A stretch of 64,000 nucleotides of DNA from Acestrorhynchus altus (GCA_034509495.1 CM067508.1:21180251-21244250); one strand, 5' to 3'. Counted from the first letter of the stretch, positions 1 through 11,590 are shown. A program made the numbers and translations. The notes: generated from the letters alone by a model not told the origin.

Positions 1-850
1 TGGCTGCTTTTTTACCAGGTTGTGGACTATCCAACAAGGAAAAACAGGACAAATAATCTGCTGTATGCTAATGTGAAGGAGGCATAGAGTGTCACAACCA
101 TCCCCCCACTGGGAAGTTGGACCACAACATGGCCCATCTAGAGTACAAGTACACCCCCCTGGTTCGGAGGCAGCCTGCAACCACCAGATCCATCAGGAGG
201 TGGTCCCCAGAAATTGAAGATGTTCTCAAAGACTGGTATATGCTGCTTAGCCCATACTGTGAGGGCACAGAGGGGATGACACACTGTCTGACAGATTATC
301 TCAACTTCTCTGCAGACGTGGTCTCCCCCATTAAGACTGCCCCCATTAACACCCTCTCCCCCACTGCAGCTATCTCTCCTTCTTCCCTCAACACACCCAC
401 ACCAGTCACCTCAGCAGCCCCCCCCCCCTTTCTCCCCTCCATCCACCACAACATAGACTCCCTCATAAATCACTATAAACCAGGTCAGAGGTCAACAGAG
501 GAAGTTCATCCTCAACCTGTACCTGCTACACCAAACCCACTCGCTCATTGATAAAGGAAATGGCTCAGTGAGGATCCTGTTCTTGTTTTTCTCAAGTGCC
601 TTCAACACCATCCAACACATGGACAAACCGAATGGGATGTGAGTGGACCCCTGCCTGGTCACCTGGATCTCCATCTACCTCACTGACAGTCTGTAGTGCA
701 TCAGGCTGAAGAATATCACATCTGTCACTGTGATCAGCAGAGATGGAGCACCTCAGGATATATGCTTGCTGTCTGGGTCTGTAAGCCAAACTGTTTTGTC
801 CTTGAACGTAATCTAATTTTATAGGAAGGGGCCATTTGAAAAACAAACAA
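1..850 (+). mobile_element. Decayed LINE: endonuclease end to start of reverse transcriptase
   Basis: Translation in shifting frames gives fragments typical of fish Jockey-superfamily LINEs (L2/CR1/Rex1 group). They include VVDYPTRKNRT then PPLG near 20-115, MAHLEYKYTPLVRRQPATTR from 129 with MTHCLTDYLNF (about 280-310), and then the reverse-transcriptase pieces FSSAFNTIQ (about 592-620) and DPCLVTWIS followed by GAPQ (to about 755). There are a stop near 94, a frameshift near 115, more stops later, and the Asp expected in motif A before FSSAFNTI is missing. It is therefore dead. It lies in syt9 intron 3, in the opposite orientation to the gene. The assignment to a particular clade is uncertain. 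Confidence 0.75.
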
Positions 851-878
851 CAGAGGCAATGTTAGTAAGCTATAGTTT

Positions 879-1070
879 GGTGGTTAGGTTACTGGCCTTG
901 TGACTGGAAGGTTGCTGGTTCAATTCCCTGAACTGGCAGGATGTGACTGGAGTGCCCTTCAGCAAGACACTAAATTCCTGAGGGTGCTTTGGGAGTATTA
1001 ATTCCCTAGTGTGCATGCAAGTTTCATTGCATGGATGAGTTAAATGCAGGGGACAAATTTCCCTATATAA
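879..1070 (+). mobile_element. tRNA-like SINE copy
   Basis: The 5' end reads like a tRNA-derived promoter: GTGGTTAGG near 880 and a B-box-like GGTTCAATTCC near 918. The body (ctggcaggatgtgactgga, then gtgcatgcaagtttcattgc) recurs at 35082-35275, so this is an interspersed family. The class call is from pattern recognition. Confidence 0.6.
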
Positions 1071-1079
1071 CCCTTAGAA

Positions 1080-2600
1080 CCCCCATCCTTGCATTTTACA
1101 TGTGGCTACATTCCAGTGTTAGGGATCTTGCTAATTTGGTATAAAGTTAACTCTTAAACTCAACACTTGCTTTTTGTGGGTGGCTACATTCCAGGGTTCT
1201 AGATAGGCTTAATAATTCAGGTTCAGAGTAACCTAAATACATGACACATATAACAAACAGGAAGACATACCCTATCTAACTAGCATGGTGTAATCGATGT
1301 GTTATCAACTATCAAGCCAGTAATCTAACATGCCAACTTAACAACTACAGAGCAAATTATTATGTTATCAAATATGTTGAAATCTCTCTTAAAATAAAGG
1401 AAATGCTTCAATAAAATGCCTTAAATAGCTTTTAAAGCTGGAAGAGCATTCACAGTGGTGTGAGTAGAACTGAACCAACAAAACTGATGACCTTAATAGT
1501 GAGACAGTTTAGGTTATTGTAGATAGATAGATTAGATAGAACTTTACTTTATCAATTATGATAGAATGTACATATGGCCATTGTTTCTCCTGAATATTGC
1601 TGTCAAGTCATGCTGTTGGAAAAATTTTTTTCTGGACTGAATTCAAGGACAGAAACAGACAGAGACTGAAATTCAGGGAGTGTTTGCGTGCAGTTGGAGT
1701 ACTTCTTTGCGCCTTAGGGAACAAGATGATCCTCTTTGTATCTCTGGTTGCATGTCTAAGCCAGACAGTCTATTCTCTTCTGACATTTACTGATAATATC
1801 CTAATGCTCCCAGCCCTGGGGTGAAGACAGATCCATGGAGGTAATGGCTGGAAAAATGGGGTGAGATTAGAAACCTACACCCTGCTGTTCGTTTGAGGTC
1901 GCACACAGCTGGAAATGACTCTTCTTCCACCATTTGTGAGAAGAAAAAGGTCACTCTGGTGGTGCTCTAAGATGGGTACAGTACAGAAAGGAGTCTGTTT
2001 AAAACTGAGAAAGGGCTTTGAAAGTGCACTTGTTAAATGTCACTGAACTTTGGTTGCCAATAATTGTAGTTTGCAATATATATATAGTACGCAAACAAAA
2101 GATATGATGAGCAGAACTAGAGCTAGAAAAGTATATCTGATTATTCCCCACCCCACTTCTTTTCATTGTGTTGCAGTGGTTTGCATTAAATCATCACTGT
2201 CAGGCAGAACTGCTGCTATCCAGACCTCAGTGACAGCGTTCTGTAGCTTGAGGCTACGGGGGCCTCTCTAATGATGTTCTCCTAAGGGCAGTGAGCTCCG
2301 GAAAATATCGATATTTTCCCTGCCTCAAACAATCTGCATGTAAAGGTGGACAAAAATAGACGTTTGGCTGTCTGGAAGCCTAGGCCCCTCTGCATCCCTG
2401 CAATCTCATGGCAGCACTGTGCTTTGATTTGTTTTGATATGCTGAAAGCGAGGGCACAGATTGACATTTAAACTTCCATTACACAGGGAGGGGAGAGATT
2501 CTCAAACTGTCTGGAATTAAACACACAACAGTCCAGGTTATTGAACAGTCCAGGCTGCTTTTCTGCTTAAACAACAAGAAGTATTCAACAATAAGAATTA
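1080..2600. other. Intron 3 of syt9, no gene seen
   Basis: A 16-bp phrase (gtggctacattccag plus flank) occurs near 1100 and 1181. The bases around 1215-1260 resemble 28900-28950, suggesting an old repeat. No exon, RNA gene or other signal is supported. Confidence 0.5.
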
Positions 2601-2621
2601 CAATGCAGCAACAAAAAAACC

Positions 2622-2625
<4 letters not shown>

Positions 2626-2659
<34 letters not shown>

Positions 2660-2674
2660 CACCCCTAATGGCTG

Positions 2675-2719
<45 letters not shown>
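2626..2719. repeat. TAA repeat facing TTA repeat: long potential hairpin
   Basis: A TAA run (2626-2658) and an ATT run (2676-2719) are reverse complements separated by 17 bases. They can pair into a stem of about 33 bp. Confidence 0.9.
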
Positions 2720-2724
2720 TGTGC

Positions 2725-2850
2725 ACTAATGGTGCGTCCGGCCAAAACTATAATGCGGATCAGGCAGATGATCCGCTGTGGTGACCCCTAAAGGGAGCAG
2801 CCAAAAGAATAAGAATAAGAATAAGAATAAGAATAAGAATAAGAATAAGA
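2725..2850 (+). mobile_element. LINE-like 3' end with AATAAG repeat tail
   Basis: The block gatccgctgtggtgacccct then aaagggagcagccaaaagaa, followed by about seven AATAAG units, has the form of a fish non-LTR retrotransposon 3' terminus (probably RTE type) with its short tandem tail. No coding part is attached. Confidence 0.5.
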
Positions 2851-2999
2851 TATTTGTATAGCCCTTAAACATGATTTACAAAGTGTTTTACAGAAAATAG
2901 AATACATGCAATACTTGAACAATAAAACTTGTTAGAGCCTGAGAAGTATCACCTAATATATATTTAACATTCTTCAGTCCACAGTGTCACATGTAAACT

Positions 3000-3650
3000 G
3001 GGAATACATCATAGAACCAATTCTGGACAGCTTGTGTATTATCCTCCTGAAATAACCCATTATTGTGGGGTACATGTAGTCACCAATCAGTGAAATATAG
3101 CAAGCAACAGTCAGTGATGTGTTAAAGTGGATCAATGGACCCAGCACACGCCATGAGAATGCACCCTACTCCAGTATGGAGCCACCACTAGCTTGCACAC
3201 TGCCTTGTTGACAACTGGTGTCCCTTGTGAGGTCCAGTTAACAACCTCACAAGCCCAGGTGAAGTGCTGTCTCTAGTGCTGTGGTATTAACAGAGGCACA
3301 TTTGTGGGTCTTTCACTATACAGTCTTCCTATATTCCATGTTGGCTAAATAATGATCTTTGGGATATACATATGGATGCATAGCATGTGGGTGTGATTTC
3401 TGCCATAGTTGCTTGTCACTCCTGTTGCCACTGATTACAATCGTTAAGCGCACATGGGCAGCCACTGCACTGTCCACTCTGGGTGGTAATTCTTTCTATG
3501 ACACATTCCCGGAGCACAGAACTTTGTGAATAGATGATTGATAAATGCCTCCACAGCTTCAGAAATGGAATGCCCCATCCATCCTGCACCCACTGTCATG
3601 CCTTGTTCAAACTCTTGTCTCCTTGTCATGAGCACACTGGCTGGTTTTTA
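3000..3650 (-). mobile_element. Possible DNA-transposon relic
   Basis: The minus strand at 3444-3635 is open for 63 codons and reads EFEQGMTVGAGWMGHSISEA. This resembles the N-terminal helix-turn-helix region of some Tc1-like transposases in fish. The neighbouring 3000-3300 is more GC-rich and complex than the intron around it. No terminal repeats were identified, so the call is tentative. Confidence 0.3.
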
Positions 3651-5090
3651 ACTTCACTCACAAGATAACACCTCACAACTTTTTGTACAAGTGTGTACAA
3701 TCTCAAGCTCTACCCTGAAGTAACTGTAGCTTGAGTTTTTTTATTTTGTTTTGTTTTTGTTGTATGTTTTGTTTTTTACCTGTACCATTTTAACAGTGCT
3801 GGGAATAAACAGAAACTGGCTTTTAAATGTAACTCAAAGGAAAATAACTGTTACTTTAAAGTCTGTGTTATATCGGCGGAGGGTCTCTTCCCTTAGAGAC
3901 AAAATTAAAACCCAACATTTAATTGCACATTTATCTTGATACATGAAATCGACTGATGTGGACAATGGAAATTTGTAAAGGGGTCATTAGGAGGGTTTGT
4001 TTGTGGTTGTCTGGCTGTTTGTCTGCACTCTTTAATTGAGTCACTTGATGAATAATGTATTCCAGCTGCTAATTAGAAAAAGGTCATCAGCAGCAGATAA
4101 ATCATGAATGCTAACTGCATTGATCATCATCATCACAGCCTGTATAGACATTGATTGCTTACAGGTTTGGTTCAGCATTTGGTTTTACCACATACATGAT
4201 TAAACTTTAACTTCCTTCACCTTGAATGAAGGAGGCTTACAAGGGCTGAGGCACGAGAATTTAAGGGATCTTACTATGACGTGCAGATACAAAAGCTGTT
4301 TTACCACATTCCCAGGTGCTTTGTTTGTTTATTGTTATGGAAAGTCATTTTACATGCATGTCATGGGATTGTTATTTCTACCCAAGTGCTACAGTAAACA
4401 TTCCAGTAAAATATAAATGCTAATCAAACAATAGCCTTGAATCCACATGGACAGTTAATATAATAATGCACACTGGTTTGTGTGTGTGTTTATTTATGCC
4501 TGTGTAGGGTTTCCTTTGATGAGATTTCATTGATTTGTACTGAAACGGGAATTCCATTGTGGACTGCTCACAAAAAACACAGGTGAAAGGTGAATTTAAA
4601 GGACTCCAGTTTAACCAATTTGTCTCTCCAATAATCAATCGCCAGTGATAGCCATAGTCCATAAAACCCAGTCTGGAAATAGGCAATAATTCACAATTTC
4701 CACAAAGGCAACCCCAAGTACATCCACCCTTATCTACTTCGCAGAACAGCTCACACCCAGTACACTACCAGACCCATTCGACAGAGAAGAGAGAACTCCT
4801 GCTGGTATGGGGAGAAAAATGAGGGAGAGTATGATAAGGATGGGTAGGAAATTGATGAGGTGATGCACATCAAAGCTCAAAGAATGAGAAAATGGGATGA
4901 GGGAAAAAGGGAGCATTTAATCCAAAAGAAGCAGGAATGTGAGAGGAGGAGGAGGGGGAGAAAGAAATGAAATAAAATAAAATATTTATTCATATGTTGT
5001 TGAGCTTTATTCATCTTTTGCTATAAAACAAAAGGATGAATGTAGTGCACAATTAATCATCAGGAAATACATGTGAGGTTCTGCAATGAA
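3650..5090. other. Intron 3 of syt9, no gene seen
   Basis: Mostly unique-looking AT-rich sequence. The stretch 4020-4140 has homeodomain-like TTAATTG and CTAATTAG motifs and could be a conserved noncoding element, which cannot be shown without alignment. A purine-rich patch lies at 4930-4975. Confidence 0.4.
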
Positions 5091-5094
5091 GCTC

Positions 5095-5420
5095 TACTTC
5101 CAGCAATGTAGAGTTCTATGCAAAACCTTTTCTTGGTGCTAAATAGAACCATTTTTAAAATACTCAAAATACCCAACAGGTTTCATCACAAAAAAAAGTA
5201 TTTAAACATTCCAGTATTTCTTCAAGTTGTCAAGGCACTATATAAAGCAATTCTTTATGAGAAAAGTAATACTTAAGGAATCTCTTATTACAATGTAAGC
5301 AAAAAAGGTTCTATATAACCTTAACAATAGCAGAACACGTTTTGGGAATAAACAGACCCATTTTACAAATGTTTTCTAAGGCCGCAACAGGTTCCATCAT
5401 AGAGAAGAAGTATTTAAATA
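5095..5420. repeat. Family R4 (AGAACC/GGTTCT) MITE-like repeat
   Basis: Contains repeated, inverted short blocks such as aaatagaaccatttttaaaa and aaaaaaggttctatataacc. Similar blocks recur at 7465-7720 and 17785-18480. This arrangement suits a small non-autonomous DNA transposon family. Confidence 0.45.
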
Positions 5421-5809
5421 TTCAAAGGGTGCTTGCTTTAGCATGCAATCAGTAATCCAATTTTAATCAGATTTCTGTTTTCAGTTTTTTTTCAAGTGGT
5501 CATATAAACAGCATATTTTCCAATTTCTTAGACTCCAATTTTCTTAGAAATCTGATTAAGCAATCCAATAAAGAGAGCTGAATTTTTTTTTGGTCAGTAA
5601 TCAGTACGTAGCAACTGGAGTTCTCAGTCTGTGCATGCGTGAAAACAGATAGGAATACTGGAAACAGGCAAGCAGTGTTTAACCCAGTACCTGTGAGATG
5701 GTGTCAAAATGCTAATTAAACTGCTGAAACCAACATAATTGATGAAATTAAAAATTTATTTTTGTAAGATTATTGGTCACAAAACAGAAACCTGATTATT
5801 GCCAGACTC

Positions 5810-6190
5810 ATGTAGATGTGGAATTTCTCATTACAGCTAAAATTCATTAATTTCCAGCTGAATTAAATGAATGAAATGCCAAATGAGTCAAATATCAGTC
5901 CCTGTTTACAGCTCTATCCATGTGTACCTGCATTCAGACCCAACTGATCAGTGTGCGGTGGTGGAGCTAATGATGTCACTGACCCAGAAATTTGGTTGTA
6001 GAGGAAAATGAGAATGTAGGGGCTGTTTACTCTCTTCCTTTGCTCTCTTCCTTTCAAATTTCTGAAAAAAAATCCTGAGAAGGAATAATACTGATACATA
6101 TATAAATAAAAATTAAAAGTTTTTCAGGTTGTTTAATATTATTTGGACTACCAAGTATTTTGAAGAATGTATTATTATAAATATCTTATA
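5810..6190 (+). repeat. Family R1 copy
   Basis: R1 is an unnamed family defined here. Shared order: an attcat/tttccagctgaatta head, the phrase atgatgtcactgacccaga then attggttatag, a gctgtttgctcttt segment, an ataaataa segment, and the tail ggactactgtcaagtatttt. This copy has all parts in order. Confidence 0.55.
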
Positions 6191-6199
6191 AATGTGGGT

Positions 6200-7440
6200 G
6201 TCATTACATTTAATACATCAAGATACTTGAAATTCAGTTCTTTCAACAACAGGATTTATGAGATAAATAAATAAAAAACATGCTCTAATTCATACAAATA
6301 TTTAAATTCAAATAAAGACCATGAATATCCTATAAAAACTAAAGCTCTAACCTGCTTCTAAAGCTTAACCTGGCATGTACTAAAATATTGGAAACATGGA
6401 AGTCTTTAAATTGTGAGTGCATTATGAAACTCTCAATTATTGAAAAAAGATGAAAGTCAAACACACACATTAAAAATACCCATTAAAACTATTGAAACAT
6501 AAAATTGTGTACATGCATAAAATTGCTTAGGTTCCCCTCATGCCACTAAATGGCTCTGCCATGTCAAGGTATAGACTTTAACATCAAACAATTGCCTAGA
6601 TATCCAGTTTAGTGGAACAAGTGTTTTTTCTGCTGACATTCAATAAAATTGATTTCAGACCAGTCAAAGCCACTGATGAAAATTTCCCTGACAATTTGAA
6701 CCATACACCATTGTAAAAACAATCTCTGTGTTTAAATCAATGGTTTAGTAAATGATTCCTGAAAGAAAGAAATACCCAGAGGATAATAGACTTCATCAAA
6801 TGCACCTACATCTATGTTTAAAATCATTCCCTAATTTACTCATTAACTATTACTTCTGCCCATATCCCTGTTTCACTAAGCTGAAACCATGCCTACATTC
6901 ATGGACAGCTGTGGAAACAACCAAAAATGAGTAATGTGTTGTTATTTTTAATCTGCCTGATTTATTAGAAATTTATATATAATATCTAATAATACTGTAT
7001 ATTAAAGTACATATTTACTTAAACTTATTTTCTGCTGTTGCCTGACTGATGATATAAGCATGACTAAAAAAATTACATAATGCTTAATTTTATTTCATAT
7101 CATTTCTATTAAACATTTATTTAGTGATTTTATTTTCATTTGTTGAAGTAGTTTTCAGAGTATTTCTGAGTTTACCTGCTCTGGTCCTGGACCTGTTCCC
7201 TGCATATTTTACTCTTTTCCTTTACATACTTCATGTCTGTAGTTAATGTAATTAATAAAAGTTAAACTGGATGTTGCTAAAATGACTTGCATAAAATAAG
7301 CAGAGCAGAGTGACTCCTGCAGGGAAATCAAACCATTAAAATTCCCAGATAAATGTGATCTGACCTCGACCCAACCAAAATATCAGGTCTACTCTGCAGG
7401 TCTAAGCTAAATGGCACTGCAAGTTTAGCTTTACCTGATA
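6200..7440. other. Intron 3 of syt9, no gene seen
   Basis: Very AT-rich. The first 200 bases may still belong to the R1 copy to the left. I see no exon of the C2B domain on the minus strand. Confidence 0.45.
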
Positions 7441-7464
7441 TATTGACCATATAATTACTACAGA

Positions 7465-7720
7465 TTAAAAAAAAATTGGGTTCTTCATAGATTTGTCCAC
7501 AAAGAAAATAGACCTAACACTCAGAAAACCCTTTGGGTTCTAGCATTGTGAAATAGTTCTCCAAACTGATGGAGAATGCAATGTAGAGAGTTCTATTAAG
7601 AACCTTTTTGGGTTATATATGACACAAATCAATGTCAAACTTGTAGTGATAATAGAACCCTTTTTGGTGCCATTTAGAACCTTTTTCAAAAATGTTCTGT
7701 ATGAAATCCTCTACAGCACA
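7465..7720. repeat. Family R4 MITE-like repeat
   Basis: Repeated gggttct / agaaccttttt blocks in both orientations, like 5095-5420. It ends about 150 bases from the syt9 exon 3 donor. Confidence 0.45.
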
Positions 7721-7872
7721 TTATACAGTGTGAAGAATCGTTCAGAGGTATTCAAACCTCAATGGTGTGCAAATTTTCTGAATCCTTTAGAAATCTTTGT
7801 GAACACCATATTTCTCTCGTACAGTGCAGAATCATACAATGCCTTTGATATCATAAGCAAAGGACTACTCAC

Positions 7873-8425
7873 CGAGGACACATATTGAATGTCCCTGCAA
7901 AGCTTGGTCTCCCGAGGAAAGTCTACCAGGTCCAGGAAGTTGTCCACCACCACTTGTCCAATGATGTCATGTCGCGAAAAACGATCAAAATCATAAACAG
8001 TGAAGTGGAGCTTTCGCGTGGGAAGTTCAGAGTACGCCACAGGGAAGAGGAAGACCTCATCAAACACCGGGTTCAGAGTCTTACGGTGCACCTTGGTCTG
8101 GTGCTTGGTCTTGCGGTCAGGCAGGAGATAGATTTTAACGTAAGGGTCTGAGGTGCCAGAAAAGTCCTTGGCTGGAAGATCTTGGGCACGATGGATCTTG
8201 ACAATGAGCTGCTCAAGATCGCAGTCATATTTGAGGATGAAATGGAGACGACCACACGTACCTCCTCGACTGCCTCGGTTCTCCTCACCATCCAGAGAGC
8301 GCTGCTTATACAACTCTGGTTTAAGCCTGCCAAGACTCATGCCTGTCAAAGAGTCTTGCCTCTGGAACTGAGCTACCATAAAGTCAGGGTTGGACTGGTT
8401 CATGTGACGCCGGATAGAGCTTTGC
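7873..8425 (-). CDS. syt9: syt9 exon 3: end of linker and complete C2A domain (residues 199-383)
   Basis: The exon follows TTCACAG and ends at a GTGAGT donor in phase 0. After linker sequence with the GRLKPELYKQRSLD motif (about 231-244), the C2A domain runs from about residue 256 (CGRLHFILKYD) to about 380. All five Asp ligands expected for Ca2+ binding are present: D286 and D292 in loop 1 (KDFSGTSDPYVK), D344 and D346 in loop 3 (YDFDRFSRHD), and D352. The polybasic strand KTKHQTKVHRK and the TLNPVFDEVF motif are intact. C2A binds acidic phospholipids when Ca2+ is present. One oddity is residue 375, a Cys (TGC, 7897-7899) where most C2A domains have Trp just before the basic-Asp pair (separate finding). 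The match to SYT9 is strongest here. Confidence 0.95.
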
Positions 8426-9504
8426 CTGTGAACAGAGAGATACATTTGAGAAGACTTAACAACATTCTAGAAAAATATCAGTAAGACACTTGTAAATAGG
8501 TTTGGCAGCATGTAAAGACATATATTTATGACATATTTGAGTGTGTAATGTGAAAACTATCCAACTATCCATCACTTTATAAATAAGTCTAGGCCCTTTT
8601 CCAGGGACATCAAACAGATTGGCAAGAAGACTGGCTGCATGCAAAAGATAGCAGTGAAAAGAACTTTCTTCAACATGAAAAGGCCTAAAATATGGTAATA
8701 TATGGTTTAAAAATAAACATTTATGTAACAATATCACCAAGGTACAGTTGTCCTTAATGCTTAAAACCCTATTTAAGAGTGAAATATCCAATCAAATATT
8801 ATTATTATTATTATTTAAAACATAAACATAAGTGCAATAACTGGTTGTTCTATGTTTATGCTTATGTTTATGAATATGCTTATATTCTTTGCTATTTTCA
8901 CTGTCAAACAAAAACCTTGCATGTCCACGTGTGTTATTTTTCCCTTTTTGACATAATGTGTCTGGATTAATGAATAGACCAATAGAAATAAAACACAGAT
9001 TACCATTGAAACCTCCATTGATTCAACTGTCCTTTGGGTGAACATTGCCAAAAAAAAGTAAACCAAAAGACAACAGTTGTGTTCATGTAGAATTTCATTA
9101 ATGTGCAACTGAATTAACTGGCACAGTAACTGAATTCCTCTTTGGGGGATCAAGAAATGCACATTAATCATATATTTTATATCATCCTATTTTTTTTTTT
9201 AAATATATACCATAATTGTTTTTGTCTATCCTAACTCTTTATAGCTGAAAACATTCCCTTTCTATTTGTATTCTATTTTAAATGTTTAAAAATTCCAAAA
9301 TTACTTAAATGCAATCATACTAACTAACTTTCAAAATTAAGAATTCTTCAGATATGAGTTTTTCTCTTGACAGTGGCAAAGTAAATGTCCTGTTAGGTGT
9401 ATATCAATGGAACAAACCCTACACCTGTCAAAGCTCTGTATTCACTGAAGCTTCATTACCTATGCTTCTACAATCAACTGACTGCCCTATAGCACTTCAC
9501 TGAC
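8426..9504 (-). other. syt9 intron 2
   Basis: A 1079-bp intron with GTCAGT donor and TTCACAG acceptor. It is AT-rich, and a T-run near 9190-9200 is the only notable element. Open frames here are accidental. Confidence 0.85.
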
Positions 9505-9952
9505 CGGATGCAGGTAGAGGATGTATCAGAGGTCTGCCTCTGAATGCGGCTGTTGCCATAGACACCATTCTCCCTGGCCTTGGATTCTGCCTCTAGGGGA
9601 ATGTCAGGTGAAGTGTGGCTGATCTTCAGGGCTGCCTCAGGCACCGGGACAGGCGGAGGAGATGCGGGCGCTGGTGGAGAGACTGGCGTAGGAGGCACTG
9701 TTGTCTCCTTAACCACAGAGCCTCGTGGATGGTTCCGGCGGTCGAGGGTGGCATCCACTTCTGTGTAAATGGGTTGCGGCTGAAGGGGCGGAGGTGGTGG
9801 GTGAGGGTCTTGCTGGCTCTCTTTGGTGCCAGGAGAGAGGCCTCGCTCGCGCCATGGAATCCAGCAGAGTTTCCACGAGACAAAGAGAGAGACACCAAAC
9901 AAGGCCAGGCCACAGGCGGTCACCACCAATGACAGCAGGCTCACAGAAACAT
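9505..9952 (-). CDS. syt9: syt9 exon 2: transmembrane segment and proline-rich linker (residues 50-199)
   Basis: A TTACAG acceptor precedes 9952 and the exon ends at 9505 before GTCAGT. The donor choice is decided by phase: CG here plus G from exon 3 makes an Arg codon. A hydrophobic segment at residues about 53-76 is followed by KLCWIPWRERGL; Cys79 there is a plausible palmitoylation site. The linker holds two proline-rich stretches (residues about 96-110 and 136-154). After them comes the conserved block ALKISHTSPDIPLE (about 157-170), then RIQRQTSDTSST, as in the SYT6/9/10 group. The proline runs look longer than in mammalian SYT9. The exon is GC-richer than its surroundings, and long open frames on other strands within it are shadows. 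Confidence 0.93.
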
Positions 9953-11250
9953 CTGTAACATAGAGAGTAATGGGTTGTGAAAAACACTGAAGCCGTATTG
10001 AAACCAAAGCTAATAAGCAATGATTTGATCTCTGAAACAAATGAATCTTAATATTGGTTTTATTGGACATTTAGTCATTTTTTGACATTGAAACAAATGG
10101 ACAGAAAAAAGTCCACTCAAGCTTGGTGATGATTATTAAAAAATGGAATGTAAATGCAATTTATTGAATCATGTGATCATGTAATTGCAATTAATCAATG
10201 TAGCAAAACAGTAATAACTCCAAATGTCTTAGAGTACATGAGAAATGGTCCTTGATTACAAGCCAAGAAATTATGTAGGTACAGCTCTGGGACAATACGG
10301 CAGAGAAAGTTCACATTCATTTTTATAATTAAATGCTAATATCTGATTAAGAAAAGGAAATATACTCTATTATATACTGATTAATCATGGCATTTCTTCA
10401 AACTGAAACCAAGATTCATCTCTAAAGCTCCAAGGCACTGCAAAGGTGAACCAAAGGCAAAAGACAAAAGCTTGCTTTCTCCTCAGCCTCCTTCAAAAAG
10501 CTGGATCCTATTAGTATGAGTACATCATCGCTCCTGAGTTCGCCTGGTGGGTGCCTACGGGGCTTTTTTCAGCTAGTGCCATTTGAAAGCATGGGTCTGT
10601 CACTGCACTGATGGGTCTTAACCAACACTGACTCTAATTAAATTTCTGGGCCTTAATTGCAAGCAGCAGCTTTAGTTTAATAGGTTTGAGTCACACAATG
10701 CAACCCTTTCTTCTTTAACTTTTAAGAAATAGTGACATGTTTAATTAAGATTAGCAAAATTGGTTTAATTGTGTGGCTTATCAGACCTGAGATCATAAAG
10801 CTGCACCTTGTTTTTGTACAGGACAAAATTATTCAAATTGAGCAAAAGCATATACTGAAAATTGGTTATTAAATTAGTTTGGTCTTAGAGAAATTCAAGA
10901 AGCTGCATAATTAGATACTTAGGTGATGTTTTTATCCTATATACAATTATAAAAAATTATTCAACTTTCTAGATTTTATAGCACCAAGTTAGATTGGTAC
11001 AGAAATGTACATCCATAAAACTGCATGTGCATGAATAATTGAGCTCTTTCACACACACAGTCCCACAGTCACGGAGGGAGTGCTGAGGAGATGCGAGAAG
11101 TCACGACAAGTGCTGTGAATAATCTATCTCTGTCACCTCCAACATGCTCCACAAAATCAACTCCAAATCCTGGGAAGATACACCAACTAAACATATGAAT
11201 TCAGAAGATTTTAATGCCTTAAAGCTAAAAATAAATATGTGGAAATAACA
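9953..11250 (-). other. syt9 intron 1, 3' part
   Basis: No exon or recognisable transposon. The stretch 10530-10730 is less AT-rich, then carries TTAATTG/TAATTA motifs and shows no repeat copies in the window, so it is a candidate conserved noncoding element. Confidence 0.4.
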
Positions 11251-11254
11251 CTCA

Positions 11255-11590
11255 TCCCACCAGAGCTCTGACCTGGTGTGGCATGGACTCCACAAGACTT
11301 CCTTAAGTGTCCTGGAATCCTAAAGGTGGGACCAAGACTAACCTTAGCAGATTCTTTAACTCCTGTAAGCTGTGAGTTGAGATCTCTGTGAGCATCACTG
11401 CACTACCAGTTGGGGTTCCTTGGTGCAATTTTGGTAGGTACTGACCACTGCATCCTGGGAACACACCAGAAGACCTACCTGACATGACGGTTTGGTTCTT
11501 ATCACAGTTCATATGCTAGCTCATTGTTCCTGCTTCCAACACAACTTCAAGGACTGATGTGTTCACTCACCTATTATGTATATTTCACCA
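11255..11590 (-). mobile_element. Internally deleted Tc1-like transposon remnant
   Basis: Read on the minus strand from 11585, it starts with a leader (gtgttcactcacc on plus) shared with the fragment at 24890. It then jumps to transposase C-terminal coding sequence (LQELKNLLRLV, then the VESMP-like end near 11290). Start and end of an element are present without the middle. Confidence 0.6.

Noticed and set aside
879..960. Possible functional tRNA gene from the B-box-like sequence
   Set aside because: No cloverleaf can be completed and the sequence is part of a dispersed SINE-like repeat.
7885..8484. Plus-strand open frames across syt9 exon 3
   Set aside because: Antisense shadows of the C2A coding exon.
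9580..9958. Gly/Arg-rich plus-strand frames across syt9 exon 2
   Set aside because: Antisense shadows of the proline-rich linker coding sequence.
9474..10070. Extending exon 2 into the full open frame on the minus strand
   Set aside because: The frame continues past both splice sites by chance. Phase agreement with exons 1 and 3 and the family alignment fix the exon at 9505-9952.
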